NCBI GenBank assembly: GCA_037447655.1
Contig: JBBHKE010001075.1
Coordinates: 130,723-194,722, forward strand
From: Zygnema cylindricum
Lineage: Eukaryota > Streptophyta > Zygnematophyceae > Zygnematales > Zygnemataceae
Length of the DNA stretch: 64,000 nucleotides
Direction of reading: 5' to 3'
Made by a program: the position numbers and the translations under genes
The notes under the pieces: model-generated
Database searches by the model: none
Told to the model about the DNA's origin: nothing
The model's input: the letters and a program-made list of their open reading frames with translations, nothing else
Shown here: positions 40,779 to 53,365 of the stretch, piece after piece
Layout of the letters: each line of letters starts with the position of its first letter
Numbering within the stretch: position 1 is the stretch's first letter

Positions 40779-41752
40779 TTATGACAAATGTTACACTCTT
40801 TACTTTTGTCGGGGCATTCAAAAGAGCCATGCCCAATCTCGTTACAATTGTAACAAGTCATCTGAGAGGCATCACGTTGATATGAGCCTCTCCTTGGGCC
40901 CTGTGACCTGCCTCCTCGTCCACGATGTCCACCTCCTCTCCCCCTAGATCCTCTAAAGCTCTAAGCTCTTCCGTCATCCTCCTCATGATAACTCTGATAA
41001 GATGACCCCTTGTTTTCCTCTTGGGCCTTGTGACCTGCCTCCTCGTCCACGATGTCCACCTCCTCTCCCCCTAGATCCTCTAAAGCTCTAAGCTCTTCCG
41101 TCATCCTCCTCATGATAACTCTGATAAGATGACCCCTTGTTTTCCTCTTTCAGTGTTGCTTTCTCATTCTCTGTACTTTTCAAGTGGTTGATAGCGTATG
41201 CCATTGTCGATTTCTCTCGCCCCTTGATAACCTCTTTCGCTACCGTAAAATTGCTAGGAAGACACCTCATAAAGACAAACAACCTCTCTTTTTCTGTAGG
41301 GAAGTTATTGAGTGAGTTAAGTTGTTCTATGATGACATTAAACCTTTTGACTCCATCATCAATGGACTCATTCTCCTTCATTCTAAACCCAATATATTTT
41401 TCAAAGAGATAATTTTCATTTGCCTCAAACCCCTTTTCAAACGCATTTTGCTAAGCGGTCCAACAATTAAAATCCCTATCATGAGTTAGAAGATGATCAT
41501 GCATAGAACTAGCACAACTTTGTGTAAGTGCGGTGGAGGCCGGCATATCTTTCTTGTCCCACTTATGTGCTCCGGCTGGATCCACTGAAGGATCCTGTCG
41601 TGTTTCTTCCATGATAACGATGTCCCAAAGTTTTTCCGGTGTGAATGCTCCTCGAATGTATCTCTTCCAAATTGCATAGTTGGAACCCGTGAAGACGATG
41701 GTTTTATTAAACACTTTAAAATCATCATCTTCGCTCTCCTCCTCTTCCTCAT
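40565..41752 (-). pseudogene. copia-3 gag
   Basis: N-terminal VFTGSNYAIWKRYIRGAFTP (copia gag DUF4219/UBN2-like), a middle part with FMRCLPSNFTVAKEVIKG, and a zinc knuckle CYNCNEIGHGSFEC followed by CNICHKWGHTGRGC. Stops and a 127-bp tandem duplication interrupt the frame. Confidence 0.8.
40894..41147. repeat. 127-bp tandem duplication in copia-3 gag
   Basis: TTGGGCC(C/T)TGTGACCTGCC starts at 40894 and again at 41021; 127 is not a multiple of 3. Confidence 0.85.
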
Positions 41753-42042
41753 AAAGTTTAGATTTCCCCTTCTTTTTTTTATTTTCTTAGAGTTGTGTGA
41801 GTCTCCACTTACTCTTCCATCTCCATCACCTTCTTATGTTTTGAGAATCTCTTCAAAGCGTTCAAACGTTCCCTCGTCCATCTTCACATTTTTCTCCCCC
41901 CATTCGTCATACTCATCATATTGTGTCCATGTAACTCCTCCTCCACTAACTCCCCCACTAGCTCCTCCACTAGGTTCCACCGGGGATTTCCCTTTCTCCG
42001 CCATACCGGCAAGTGTTGCTAGTAACCTGCTCCGATACCGAA

Positions 42043-42611
42043 TGAAAGATTACAAACCAAATAAAATACACACACAACAATGGTGTTCCTCCAAAAACAT
42101 TCAATATATTAAGCACAATGCAAATACAACTCCTTTTCTTCCTTCCTTTTTCTTTTGACCTTTCTACGCCTCTTTAATAAGCTACACCTCCAAGAGATAG
42201 ATGAACCACTAAGTCCCAACAAGTATATATATGTACACAACTACAACGTGTAAGAGTCAACGCGCCGAAACATACGACCAACAACTGTGAACTGGCTTGA
42301 ACTACACGGTAAGACTAGAAAAGGTCAACCGTGAACCGACTTGAACTACACGGTACGACTATACTTTACGTGAACCAACTCGACCAAATAATTTCCACGT
42401 CACTTGTATGGTACGACCTGAACTTGCGTGAAACGAAACGAACAAACAATTTCTACGTCACTTCAAATATCCAGCGACGAAACTACTTCGTCGCTAACTT
42501 CTACGTCACTTCAAATACCTAGTGAGGAGACTACTTTTGTCGCTGGTCGTCGCTACTTTAGCTACGAGAATATCTCGTCGCTAAGTAAGTGCTCAGTACA
42601 ATATCCTAACA
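42043..42611 (-). repeat. copia-3 5' LTR
   Basis: TGAAAGATTACAAACC to ATCCTAACA, 569 bp, collinear with the left LTR. Confidence 0.9.
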
Positions 42612-42616
42612 GTATA

Positions 42617-43134
42617 GACTATAGTATGGAATATAGTATAGTATATTATTAAAGTTTTCGAGTATTTTTGGTTTTTAGTTTTTGGTTTTTCAATTGTTTG
42701 GGAGTTGCTTTTATAGGAGTAAGATTATTGGACACCATAATTAAAGACAAAAAGAATCAAAGCATTTGAAATTTTGTGATTGAGTGATAATTTCATTATG
42801 AAAAGAGATCCTTTAATACAAAGTATCACAATGCTAATTGGTTTGGATATTAATGTACTAGGCTATACAAAGTAGATTTGGGTGGCTACACAAAGACCAA
42901 ATCTATTAGTCAAAGTTGATCAACGAAAGAAAAAGAAAGAAAAAGACCAAACATACAATTACGAGATCGCACTTGAATAAGTGGAGTACGGACATGTTGA
43001 CTTAGGGACAAGAGAGACTAAAGTGGACAAAGCACTAACTAGTGGAATACGGTCAAATACACTTAGGACAAAATAAGCTAAAGTGGACGTACTTATTCAG
43101 GTGAGAAAAACATAGCGTGAAATTACCCTTAACA
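42617..43134 (-). repeat. Tail of block X, then copia-5 3' LTR
   Basis: The first about 45 bases continue block X. An LTR then ends ACCCTTAACA at 43134, followed by the CCCCCCTCAAGC tract (minus-strand polypurine tract). The outer LTR boundary could not be fixed. Confidence 0.5.
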
Positions 43135-43171
43135 ACCCCCCTCAAGCTAAAACTACAAAGGAGTATTTAGA

Positions 43172-43681
43172 TTAAAAAAAAGGGTAATGGAAGAAATATG
43201 AGGAAGGAGGGGGATGAAGGCCAAATGAGAAACGATGCTGCTCAAAATGAAGGCGATGAAGAGCCTTGGTGAGAAAATCAGCAACTTGATCCGGAGATTT
43301 CACATAGAGAAATTGAAGGGTGCCATCCTCGACCCGCTCGCAAGAATAATGATATTGGATGTCGATGTACTTGGTGCGCTTGTGGTGAACTAGATTCTTG
43401 ATCAAAGAGAGGGCACCTTAAGAGTCGAAATAGATGGGAGTGGGACCATTGGGAGGAAAACCAAGATTGGCGAGAAGGGATCGGAGCCAAAAAGCTTCCT
43501 TGGCGGCATGGCATGAAACCATGTATTCGGCCTCAATACTAGAGAAAGCTATAGTAGGTTTGTTCCTGCAAGACCAAGCAATAAGCCCATTTCCCAAGAA
43601 AAAAAACGAGCCAGTAGTAGAACGGCGGGATAACTCATCTTGGGCCCAATCAGAGTCAACAAAGCCGAGGAGGGCAATCAA
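43172..43681 (-). pseudogene. copia-5 RNase H
   Basis: GFVDSDWAQDELSRRSTTGS, then TIAFSSIEAEYMVSC and, in another frame, the tail TKYIDIQYHYSCERVEDGTL and KSPDQVADFLTKALHRLHF. One frameshift near 43410. Confidence 0.83.
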
Positions 43682-43785
43682 ACAAGAGGAGGAGTAAGTG
43701 AGGCACAGGGATTTAGTGCCTTGAAGATACAGTAGGACCCGTTTAGCGGCTGCAAGATGATCTAGAAAAGGTCACGGAAGAAATT

Positions 43786-44731
43786 TGTTGAAATGAGGAA
43801 AAATATAATTCCTATCTTACTTGTAGTTCTTAGGGCTGAGATAGGATAGAAGCTGCAAAGGAGGGGAAGCCATGGTTGTCCATGACAACGAGTGCTAAGT
43901 GAAAAAGAGATAGAATGGGTCACGTCAAAAAGGGTGACCCGACCTAGATTTAATCTTGGGTCTACGACATTCAACGTAGCCGTCCACCTCATCCGCTAAG
44001 GCATTGAAGAAGCGATGTTAATGTACGGTTTCATAAATACCAATCACGCATTGTGGAACTACATTTCATTTGGCGTTAGACATTAAACCGACGGAGTACC
44101 ACGACCACAAAAAACATCCTTCGCACCGACAAATCGGACAGATGACATTTCATAGAAATATAAAAACGGACGTTTTGCATAACCGCCGACGACCCGGAAT
44201 GGCTCTATTGGCGGCTTACGCCAAAATAGCCACAAATTGACACGTAGCGGGACACCAGAGGTCGGCGGAGGAGGAAAGGACGGATCTATGGCGTCGGACA
44301 TAGATGGTACACCACTTTAAGTAGTATCGTACAGTTGCCGTACAATTTCTGTGGCGGCTAGTAGTTTTTTGAAAGCAGACTTTAACAGTTGGTAGTTTAG
44401 ACTTAGAGTTTTTTTTAAGCCCTCTCTTTCAAAGGGCAAGCATATAAATCAGTTGTCTTTGAACAGCCTTAACAAACTGCTCAGGGGAGCAAATTTGGAG
44501 ATTCTTTTTGCATTGGACTCAGAGGAGTTTTGTTCTCACAGGGATGATGCTGGTCAGAGTAATTTCCTGCGAGAGTAGCAATAACTCTTGCAATAATAGT
44601 CAGAAACCTATAGGGATGTTGGATGTATCCAATAGTGGAGGTGTAGCTGTGCATTCTGTGGACGTGTAGCTGTGCATTGTGGAGGTGTAGCTGTGCATTC
44701 TGTGGCAGGTTGTGGTGCCCACAAAATTTCA
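43786..44731 (+). repeat. copia-4 5' LTR (946 bp)
   Basis: Collinear with the right LTR: GGGTCACGTCAAAAAGG, CATCCGCTAAGGCATTGAAG, CTGCTCAGGGGAGCAAATTT. The short GTGGAGGTGTAGCTGTGCAT unit is locally repeated at 44635-44700. Confidence 0.85.
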
Positions 44732-44839
44732 CGTTATGGGCTCACCACCTAGGGTGCCTATATTTGGTGGTTTAGACTTTATCTATAAGGAAAAAGGAGG
44801 ATGACGATCCAATGGACAGGAAAGGGGAGTTCCAAAGGC

Positions 44840-47800
44840 AGATGGTGTTTGTCACTTTTGCAGAGAACCAAGACATTACATGGTTGATTGCAGAAGATTA
44901 GAAGACTTAAGTGTCAAATGCAGACACTTGAAAAACAACAAAGAGGAAATGGAGGAACTTCTCCTCAATGAGAAAGGAAATAATCAAGTGAACATACCAA
45001 GGAAGCAAAAGTGTGCATCCGGAGGTATGAGAGAGACACCGGAGGATGGGTGGATAATTGATTTAAGTGGTTTAATGCACATGTGAACGGACAAAAGATG
45101 GTTCACAAAATTGACGAAGATTCCCTCAGTGGCAATAGAGTATGGGGATGGGAGAGTAGTAAATACAGATCTAATGGGCTCAGTAGATCTAAAAGTCTTA
45201 GTGGAGGGTAAGACTTCTATACTCACCTTCTCAGATGTGCTCTATATTCCTCAGCTGAGTAAAAATCTTGTGTCTACCTCTGTACTAGATGAGAAGGATT
45301 TTGATACCTTCACTAGAAAGGGAGTCTTTACAATTAAGAATGGAGATGAAGTCTACTTGACAACAGATAAGGGCAGCGACTGAATGTTTTGGCTTAAACT
45401 GAGTAGTGAAAAGAAGAGTGCTTACAATGGTGGTGTTCCGAGCTTGTTGATCTGGCATAAGCGGTTGGGGCATGTGCATTTTGATAGGGTGACGGAAATG
45501 AAGAAGCTTGGTGTAGTAGAAGGCATTCAGTTTGGGGATAATGAAATGATGGATGATTGTAGTTGCTGTGCCCAAGGTAAGGCTCACAAACTGCCGTTTC
45601 CCAAAACTGTCACATATAGAGGTGAGAAAGTACTAGATCTGGTCCACACACATATCTGGGGACCAGCAAGAGTACCTTCGATTGGAGGGAAAAGGTATAT
45701 GCTGACAGTTACTGATGAGTGGCCCAGATATTCTAGAGTCTATTTCCTAAAAACAAAGTGTGAAACACCAAAGTACTTCAAAGAAAACAAAGCGTGGAGT
45801 GAGAAATTGCACGGAACCCCCATTAAGCGAATAAGGATTGATAATGGAGGAGAGTACACCTCTAACCAGTTTGAGGAATACTTGAGAGATGAGGGAGTTT
45901 AACATCAGAAAACTTTACCTAATAATCCAAAACAAAATGGGGTAGCTGAGAGGTTAAACTGGACTGGGAGATAATGTGTGCAGTATGCTGGCTGATAAGA
46001 AAATAGGAAGAAGGTTTTGGGCAAAGGCTATGAACTGTGCTAAATATATTAAGAATAGAGTTTTCATTACAGCCATTAAAGGAATGACACCTTATGAGAG
46101 ATGGGTTGGAAGGAAACCATATATTTCTCACTTGAAAGTATTCGGTAGTCAAGTATATAGTCTTGACACAGATAAGAAAAACTGGAAACTAGATTCTAAT
46201 GGGAAATTAGGATATTATGTGGGATATGATGAGGATGTCAAAGGATATAAAGTCTATGACTTAGCTAAACAAGATATCATTCTGGTAAAGCATCTAGTTG
46301 TCATGGATAAAAGAAAGTCATTTGATCCCTTCAAATACACTAACAAGATAAGAATCAGTTTTGAGTTCAAGAGTGAGGACGACTCGGATCTTCCTCGAAT
46401 GGACACAAGTGAAAACGTGATTAGAGATTCAAGGGAGATCCAAGATGGGGGAGATACACCGGGATCTCCTCATATCTCTATACACTCCCAAGAGACAGAG
46501 GAGGAGGAGCCGGAACCAGCTCCCATGGATAGGGGATCCGAGATGACAGTAAGGGGGAACCCGAGACTTCTATCCATTCCAGCTTCGGAATTTGAGGGAG
46601 GACCAAGGTGTAGCAAAAGGCTACAAGTAAAACAGGCTGCTCCCAAGGTAACAAAGCTATCTCACGCAGATGAGCCTCAGTCATACTCGGAGGCAAGGAA
46701 CAGTCCGGTGAAAGACCGATGGGTCAGGGCCATAATTGATGAGATGGCTTCCATCATGGAAGCTAATACCTCGGAGTTGGTGGACAGTCCTCTAGACATA
46801 AAACTTATCGGGAGCAAATGGGTATTTAAATTGAAACTAAACCCAGATAATACCATTGAGAGATATAAGGGTCTGCTGGTAGCAAAGAGGTTCACCCAAA
46901 AAGAAGAGATAGATTATGAGGAGACTTTTGCTCCGGTGGTTCGGTTCCCATCTGTAAGGATTCTCGTTAGTCTAGCAAGAGCGCAAGATATAGAAATACA
47001 CCAGATGGATATCAAGACCGCTTTCCTCAACAGTGAACTATACGAAGAAATATTCATTCGACAACCAGAGGGATTTATAGAGGAAGGAGAAGAGAGCAAA
47101 GTCTACAAGCTCATAAAGTCCTTATACGGACTATAGCAGGCTCCCAGACAATGGAACAAGAAACTAGATGAGTTTCTTACCAGTCTGGGATATATTCGGA
47201 TCAGTTCTGACCATTTTATTTATATGTTTGAGAATGAGAGTGGTGTGATTTTTATTGCAATTTATGTGGATGATTTGCTGGTGTTAAGTAAATCTATGGA
47301 AAAGATCAATAAGTTAAAGAAATATCTTAGAAGCAGATTTGACATGAAGGATTTAGGGGAGGCTAAATATATTTTGGGGATTCAAATAGAAAGAGATAGA
47401 GGGAAGAGAATAATCAGACTAACTCAGAAGGAAGCTATCGAAAACATGCTTGAGAAATTTCAAAAGGCAAACAGTTGTACCACTCCCATGGACTTGAAGA
47501 AAGTAAGTGATGGGAGTGTAGAAGGAGGAGTGATTATTCTGAATGATGAGATGGATGAGGAAAAAAAAGAGTTTATAGAGAGAATTTCGTACATGCAGAT
47601 TATAGGTAGTATAATTTACTTCATGAACTGCACTAGGCCAGACATGGCTGCAACAGTAGGAGTCTTGAGTAGAAGTCTTAACAATTGTAGAAAGAGAGAC
47701 ACGGAGGCAACTAAGAAACTATTGAGGTATCTGATTAGGACTCGGGATTTATGGTTGCATATGGGAGGGGCGAATACTAACATCACCACTTGAAGTGATG

Positions 47801-48250
47801 CCAATCATGGTGATGTTCTTGTCAGAAGATCTACGTAAGGATATATCTTGAAAATTGGGGAGGGTGCTTGTTGTTGGAGAAGCAAGTAACAAAAAGTAAT
47901 TGCTCAGTCCACAATGGAGGCTGAATATATGACGACATGTGCTGCGGTAAAAGAGTTGATGTGAGTGAAAAGTTTGCTTCAAAAGATTAGGACTTATGAA
48001 GAGTGGAATTAAAAATGTCTTTTGTGATAATCACGTTGCCATTGTTATTGCAGCCAATCTCAAACACCATTGAAAAGCAAAACACAAGGATATTAAGTTA
48101 AGCTTTGTTAAAGAGAAAGTGGAAAATAAAATTATCAAATTGATGTACAAACCATATAGGCAGATGGTAGCCGATATGATGACTAAATCTCTCCCGTCGC
48201 TTAAACTCATTTATTGCAAACAAGAAAGTGAAATAGAACTCAAAAGTGGT
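44840..48250 (+). pseudogene. copia-4 pol with gag knuckle remnant
   Basis: Zinc knuckle CHFCREPRHYMVDC (44845-44890). Protease-like DGWIIDLSGLMHM with an altered DSG motif. HHCC finger and integrase (LIWHKRLGHVHFDRV, CAQGKAHKLPFPK, DNGGEYTSNQFEEYL). A 386-codon integrase-to-RT frame (45976-47136) with KWVFKLKLNPDNTIERYKGL. RT YVDDLLVLSKSMEK (47224-47793). RNase H beyond 47793 is full of stops. In-frame stops near 45384, 45902 and 47136 separate the pieces. Confidence 0.86.
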
Positions 48251-48266
48251 TAGGTATTAAGGGGAG

Positions 48267-49200
48267 TGTTGAAAATAGATAAAATATATTCATATTTTAC
48301 TTGTAGTTCTTAGGGTTGAGACAAGTTAGATGTTGCAAAAGAATGGAAGCCATGGCTCTCCATGACAACCAACGCTAAGGGTGAGAGAGATAGAATGGGT
48401 CACGTCAAAAAGGTTGACCTGACCTAGATTTAATCCTGGGTCTACGGCATTCAATATAGTCGTCCATCTTATCCGCTAAGGCATTGAAGAAACGATGTTA
48501 ATTCACGGTTTTATAAATACTAATCACGTGTTGCGGAACTATACTTGAACTGACAGAGTACCGTGGCCGCAAACAACATTCTGCGCGCCGACAAATTTGA
48601 CGGACGCCATTTCAAGGAAATAAGAAAAAAGACGGTTCACGTAACCGCCGACAGCCCGGAATGGCTCTATTGGCGGCTTATGCTAAAAGAGCCACAAATT
48701 GATACACAGCAAGACGCTAGATGTCGGCAGAGGAGGACATGAGAGATCCATGGTGTCGGACATGGATGGTACACCACTTTAAGTAGCGTCGTACAGTTGC
48801 CGTACAATTTCTTTGGCGACTAGTAGTTATTTGTACATAGTTTGCGGTACTTTAAAGTCTTTTCATTGGCTGAGGGTTTTGAAAACAGAATTTGAGAGTA
48901 GGTAGTTTAAAATTAGAGTTTTTTTTAAGCCCTCTCTCCCAGAGGCCATGTAAATAAATCAGTCTTTGAACAACGATAGCTAACTGCTCAGGGGAGCAAA
49001 TTTGGCGATTCTTTTTACATGGAACCCAAAAGAGTCTTGTTTTCATAAGTGTGAGGCTGGTCAAAAGTCATTGCATGCCACGGTGGCAGTAATTGTTTGT
49101 GACCTATTGGGCTGTTGGATGTATTTAGTAGTGGAGGAGTAGCTCTGCATTCTGTGGGAGGTTGCATTCTACGGGAGGCTGTTGTGCCCATAGAATTTCA
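48267..49200 (+). repeat. copia-4 3' LTR (934 bp)
   Basis: Starts TGTTGAAAATAG after AAGGGGAG; ends CATAGAATTTCA. Diverged noticeably from the 5' LTR, so this is an older insertion than copia-3. Confidence 0.85.
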
Positions 49201-49287
49201 ATATTGACTAAGCTTCATAACTGCGGTAGCAATATCCGGCCGAGTGGCTTGCATGGCATACATAAGAGCACCAACTAGAGCGATAAG

Positions 49288-50733
49288 TGTCGTGCATGTG
49301 ACAAAGGAGATGGTAAACATGCAACACAATCAGATGCAAGATAAAAATAAAGAAACAAGTCAGAAAGTCAAAAACATATCAAGAAACAAGTGAATTAAAT
49401 CTGTATAAGCAGCAAGCAACCAATACACATATCACAAGAAAAAAATAAAGGTAGGGTGAGAGTGGAAGCTAGGAGGCTTTATTTATTCATATTTAGCCAA
49501 CAGATAGCCACTAGGCTCCTTGGTCAGTTTATATTCCTTACTGGAGTTCGATTAATAAAGATTTAACCTAAGTGTCAACACACATAAGTTGGGAATCAAC
49601 AACATAAAGCAAATATGAGATAACCAGATTCGGCTAGACCATGCAATAACCAAAGAAAGGTAACCCTAATTCTGCAATCACCACACGAGCAAACCCAAAA
49701 TTGTCCAATCACAATCTAAGGTTCAGCAAAAACCTGAGAGAGAAGGCTGAGCAGCCATCCACTTGATAAGACGATAGAAGAACTGAAGGGAAACTGTTAT
49801 CGGAGCCGGTGATAAATTTCAAGGAATATACAAGAAAGAGAGGTAAGTGCTAGGCAGTTGGACGCTTAATGGCAAGAAAATAGCACCAAATTATCCTGAC
49901 ATCACAAGAAAAATATTAAAGCAAATTAAAAGAGAAGCTCGAAATTGTGGCACAGATTCATCTAAAATTCACTAAGGAATGTCTGAATGGTCTAAATGTA
50001 AATACATACGTTTGATGTAGATCATCTGTAGTTTGATTCACGCCAATAGGCGACCAAAATCGTATGCCTTGCGTTACAAAATCTACAGCCTAAGGATAAA
50101 AACCCTTTGTACGATACATGTGAATGCGTGAGACCTCAAAGGGTCTACAGGTGAGCGTCTAACCTACTATAAATACATGCGTTTTATGTAGTCGTCTGTG
50201 CCTAGTTTGGATTCTGGCCAATAGGCGACCGGAATCGTATGCCTTGCGTTACAAAATCTACAGCCTAAGGATAAAAACCCTTCGTACGCTACATGTGAAT
50301 GCGTGAGACCTCCAAGTGTCCATGACTTAAAATGGACAAATCCCGTCGCCGTGTGCAATGTGAATCTGGTTTGTCCATACGCCTGCATCATTTGTGGCCG
50401 TAGATGCGCGTTCGTCTGCTATACTTTTAACTCGACGTTTTGGTTCGGGAATAGTACAGACGTCAACTCAAATTGGTTCGCGGAAACTCGGGCGCCTAAC
50501 GAATAGGCGTGCAGACTTCAATATATTCGCGGGTTCCACGGCGCTTTGCGACTTCGCGCACATAATCTAATCTGTCCGCGGGTTTCACTGTGTCAACGAA
50601 AATTTGTACGGCACTGTCGCCACCGAAACATACCAAAATACAAGTTAGTGTGGCGTCAATTTTTACGGACCGTTTCCATGCGATTCAAATTCGGTAAATT
50701 TGGCCGACATGATACTGCGTGACATAAGTAACA
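49288..50733. mobile_element. LTR-like insertion in copia-5, no coding sequence
   Basis: It separates copia-5 RT (right) from its connector (left). Plus-strand ends are TGTCGTGC and AGTAACA, with flanks ATAAG and GTAAG (4 of 5, one base off). Contents: AT-rich sequence, then a 170-bp unit repeated twice in tandem (about 50001 and 50172; TATGCCTTGCGTTACAAAAT in both), then G+C-richer sequence. It could be a solo LTR; ends are approximate. Confidence 0.45.
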
Positions 50734-51285
50734 TGTAAGGGAGGAGAGAGGAGGGTGTTGGTGGAGGGGACAAGAAAGGAATTAACATCCAACGGGGTGG
50801 AGATAGAAGAGCAATCGGACATGCCAAAATGGTTGAGGAGATCAGAGATGAAAGTTTCATGGGAAAAGCAAAGAGTCTCTGTGGAGCGATTATGGAGGAC
50901 TTGGATTCCAAGACTGTATGTAAGTTCACCTAGGTCACTCATGTCAAAATGACGCTATGACGCTGAAGAATGAGTTTGACAGTGGAAATCTTAAAAAGAG
51001 AGATGGACCAACAAGGAGGAGGTCATTAACAAAAATAGCAACAATGATTAAAAAAGCACCTGAGCCACGGAAATAGATGTTAAAGTCAGCATTAATACGA
51101 TTGAAGCCTTCTTTGTTCATTGTGGCATCGATAGCATGGTTCCAAACGCGTGAGGACTGTTTTAAACCATAGATTGTTAGATGAGGTGACACACTAAGTG
51201 TTCATAGCCAGGGGACACATACCCTTCAGGTTGTTGCATATTAATATTTAATGAGAGGGCACCGTTCAAAACTTGAAGTTGCTAT
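50670..51285 (-). pseudogene. copia-5 reverse transcriptase fragment
   Basis: Minus-strand MQQPEGYVSPG, YGLKQSSRVWNHAIDATMNK and IVAIFVNDLLLVG (the usual YVDD is FVND), then DLGELTYSLGIQVLHNRSTE. A frameshift near 50945 separates the two frames. Confidence 0.8.
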
Positions 51286-51289
51286 CTGA

Positions 51290-52790
51290 AAATACGAGGA
51301 TTTTAGCAAACTTATTAGAAGTTTGTCTGGTTTTAAAGTGATTTTACACCTTAAATACTAAAAATATTATAGAGTGATACTTTTTTATACTTAAAGAACA
51401 CCGCATATTTTGGTTAAAAATTTGTGCTTAAATCAAGCTCAAAGTTTAGGAAAGCTCAAATGTGTTTCCAAAACTGTTTTAACGTTGTTCGTAAGACCGA
51501 ACACTTTAAAAAAAAAAATTATTGGGTGAAATAGGCGTCTCACTAAAAAATGTTCCCGTTGAAATATGAATGTAATAAGCTTCTTTCAATGCAAATATTC
51601 ACGAGCTTGTAATTAATAAAATTTTCAAGGTCGTAGGCTGTTCGGAAAGAAAAAGGTAAATACACAAAAACATAAAAGTTGCATTTCTTCCCCCCAATAT
51701 ATACAGGTACTTTGTTTTGAGCTACATTTATGCAGATACAATTTCACTTCTAAAACCTCGGAGGTGTGGAGTTTAGAATGCGGTTGCTTGGCAGAAAAAA
51801 CTGACAAATTCATTCTGAGAGTAACAAAGATGAGTACTGTAGCTTTTACTGTCAGAAAATGTCAAAGAATATCAGCTCTCTGGGATATTTCTATGTGGTA
51901 CATCATTTTTGTAAAGGAGTTATTTCTCTGCAGTTATTTATCCCACCACTATTTCCCAGGTTCAAATATGTTTACACTTTCCCGTATCTATTAGAGGCTT
52001 CACTAAAGTGCATACACATACCGTTTATCCATATTTATCCCACCACTATTTCCCAGGTTCAAATATGTTTACACTTTCCCGTATCTATTAGAGGCTTCAC
52101 TAAAGTGCATACACATACCGTTTATCCATATCTCCATTCCTCTTTTTCCCTCTCTATTGTTTTCTATTTTTTTCCGAAATTGCACTCAATGACATCCGAC
52201 GAATTTTGATCCGTGTACTCAAGTTTCTACCTAAAGAGTCTCTTTGCTCTTTTTTTCAAAGGGCAATCTCATAAGCATATTATACCTTATAACACTTTGT
52301 ACTTAGACTGCTTTTAGATATAGCTCCATTCCCTCCCATAGTTTGTTGGGTGTTATGATGGATGGAACAACTTGCCCAACATGCATTTCCTATGTAATCC
52401 ACAACCTACAATCTATAATGTATGGCAACGTAATCTACAATTTACGGTGATACATATGCACCGTGATTATTTACAGCCGTCAGATGCATAAGCGGCGAGA
52501 TTAGTGAAATCTTGACTTTACATCATAGAAGGCATTTGAATCCACGTCGTATCATCTAGAGTTGTCAGATTCATATGTGGCCCGATTTTTGAAATCTCGA
52601 TGTCACATCATAAAAAACCACAAGTCCACAACTTTTGACTAGTATTTTAGTAAAACGTATCACCGTAAATAATTGAACGACAAAAAACGATTCTAGCAAT
52701 AATACAAAACTTTTACACGGTTTAACCAAGAGATGTAACATTTAGTACGATAATGTCGTGAATCGTATGCGTACTAAACTACTAGTTACC
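51290..52790. repeat. Gene C upstream block, duplicate of D
   Basis: Non-coding and collinear with 34345-36381. Holds a 97-bp tandem duplication (TCCCACCACTATTTCCCAGG at 51941 and 52038) that the D copy lacks. Confidence 0.78.
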
Positions 52791-52798
52791 GTCCGAAC

Positions 52799-53166
52799 CA
52801 TAGTTCAAAAGTAGGTGAAAGTATGCCCATTACCATATGACCTTAAGACCCATATTGTATTCAGACCTATTCGGACCATTAAAACATTCGGACCAAATAT
52901 TGGACCAATTAAAACATTCGGACCAAATATTGGACCAATTAAAACATTCGGACCAAATATTGGACCAATTAAAACATTCGGACCAAATATGGGACCAATT
53001 AAAACATTCGGACCAAAAATATTTATTTACACCGTCCGATTCGGACGATCGGACGGTCGCTGATAAAATTAGGGATCTAAGAAGATCTCATGAAAAGCCC
53101 ATAACACAACTTACGCTAAAGTCGCCGACCAAAGGCCTACCATAAAACGCCTCCTTTTGAACTATG
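52799..53166. mobile_element. hAT-like MITE upstream of gene C (368 bp), with 30-bp minisatellite
   Basis: Same TIRs (CATAGTTCAAAAGTAGG) and the same 8-bp duplication GTCCGAAC (52791-52798 and 53167-53174) as the D copy. Its interior runs in the opposite direction and carries a different tandem array: AAAACATTCGGACCAAATAT TGGACCAATT, four full units at 52881-53000 and part of a fifth. Confidence 0.8.
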
Positions 53167-53357
53167 GTCCGAACGAACCTCATACATGTACGGATGTACT
53201 TTTTGTTAAATTGTGTAAACCAAAACCAGGATCAAATGTTTACAAATTAAATATGTGAAAGGTAAAAATTAAAGTTGTTGAAACGTTGAAACATTTAAAA
53301 TTTTGACCGTCGTTGAAAATGATAACGGCTCTCGAATTTGCCATCCACACTAAAAGC

Positions 53358-53365
53358 CACGTGGC
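53358..53365 (+). promoter_or_regulatory. G-box CACGTGGC, gene C promoter
   Basis: Shared with A, B and D, but about 20 bases that follow it elsewhere (CTTACCGTTAAGGTTTACG) are deleted in gene C. Confidence 0.6.

Larger units (their letters stand above)
37410..42611 (-). mobile_element. copia-3: young, RT-deleted Ty1/copia element
   Basis: LTRs of 569 bp each (37410-37978 and 42043-42611), differing at only about ten positions by eye. Exact 5-bp target duplication GTATA at 37405-37409 and 42612-42616. A plus-strand CCCCCTCTTAC tract by the left LTR marks the polypurine tract; GGTATCGGAGC (minus strand) by the right LTR marks a diverged primer site. Gag, protease, integrase and RNase H parts are present, but most of RT is deleted. 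A 127-bp tandem duplication breaks gag. It is non-autonomous. Confidence 0.9.
43786..49200 (+). mobile_element. copia-4: Ty1/copia element nested in copia-5
   Basis: LTRs 43786-44731 and 48267-49200, TGTTGAAA...AATTTCA. The polypurine tract AAGGGGAG precedes the right LTR. Flanks AAATT and ATATT (4 of 5) lie within the copia-5 connector. Between the left LTR and the zinc knuckle (about 44850) only about 120 bp remain, so nearly all of gag is deleted. Pol has several stops. Same family as copia-1. Confidence 0.86.
43135..51285 (-). mobile_element. copia-5: truncated Ty1/copia element interrupted by two insertions
   Basis: RNase H is at 43172-43681. The connector lies on both sides of copia-4: LAAAKRVLLYLQGTKSLCL to its left, LVGALMYAMQATRPDIATAV at 49205-49285 to its right. 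RT parts lie at 50670-51285 (MQQPEGYVSPG, YGLKQSSRVWNHAIDATMNK, DLGELTYSLGIQV). The element ends inside RT at about 51285, with no gag, integrase or 5' LTR in the window. Confidence 0.78.
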
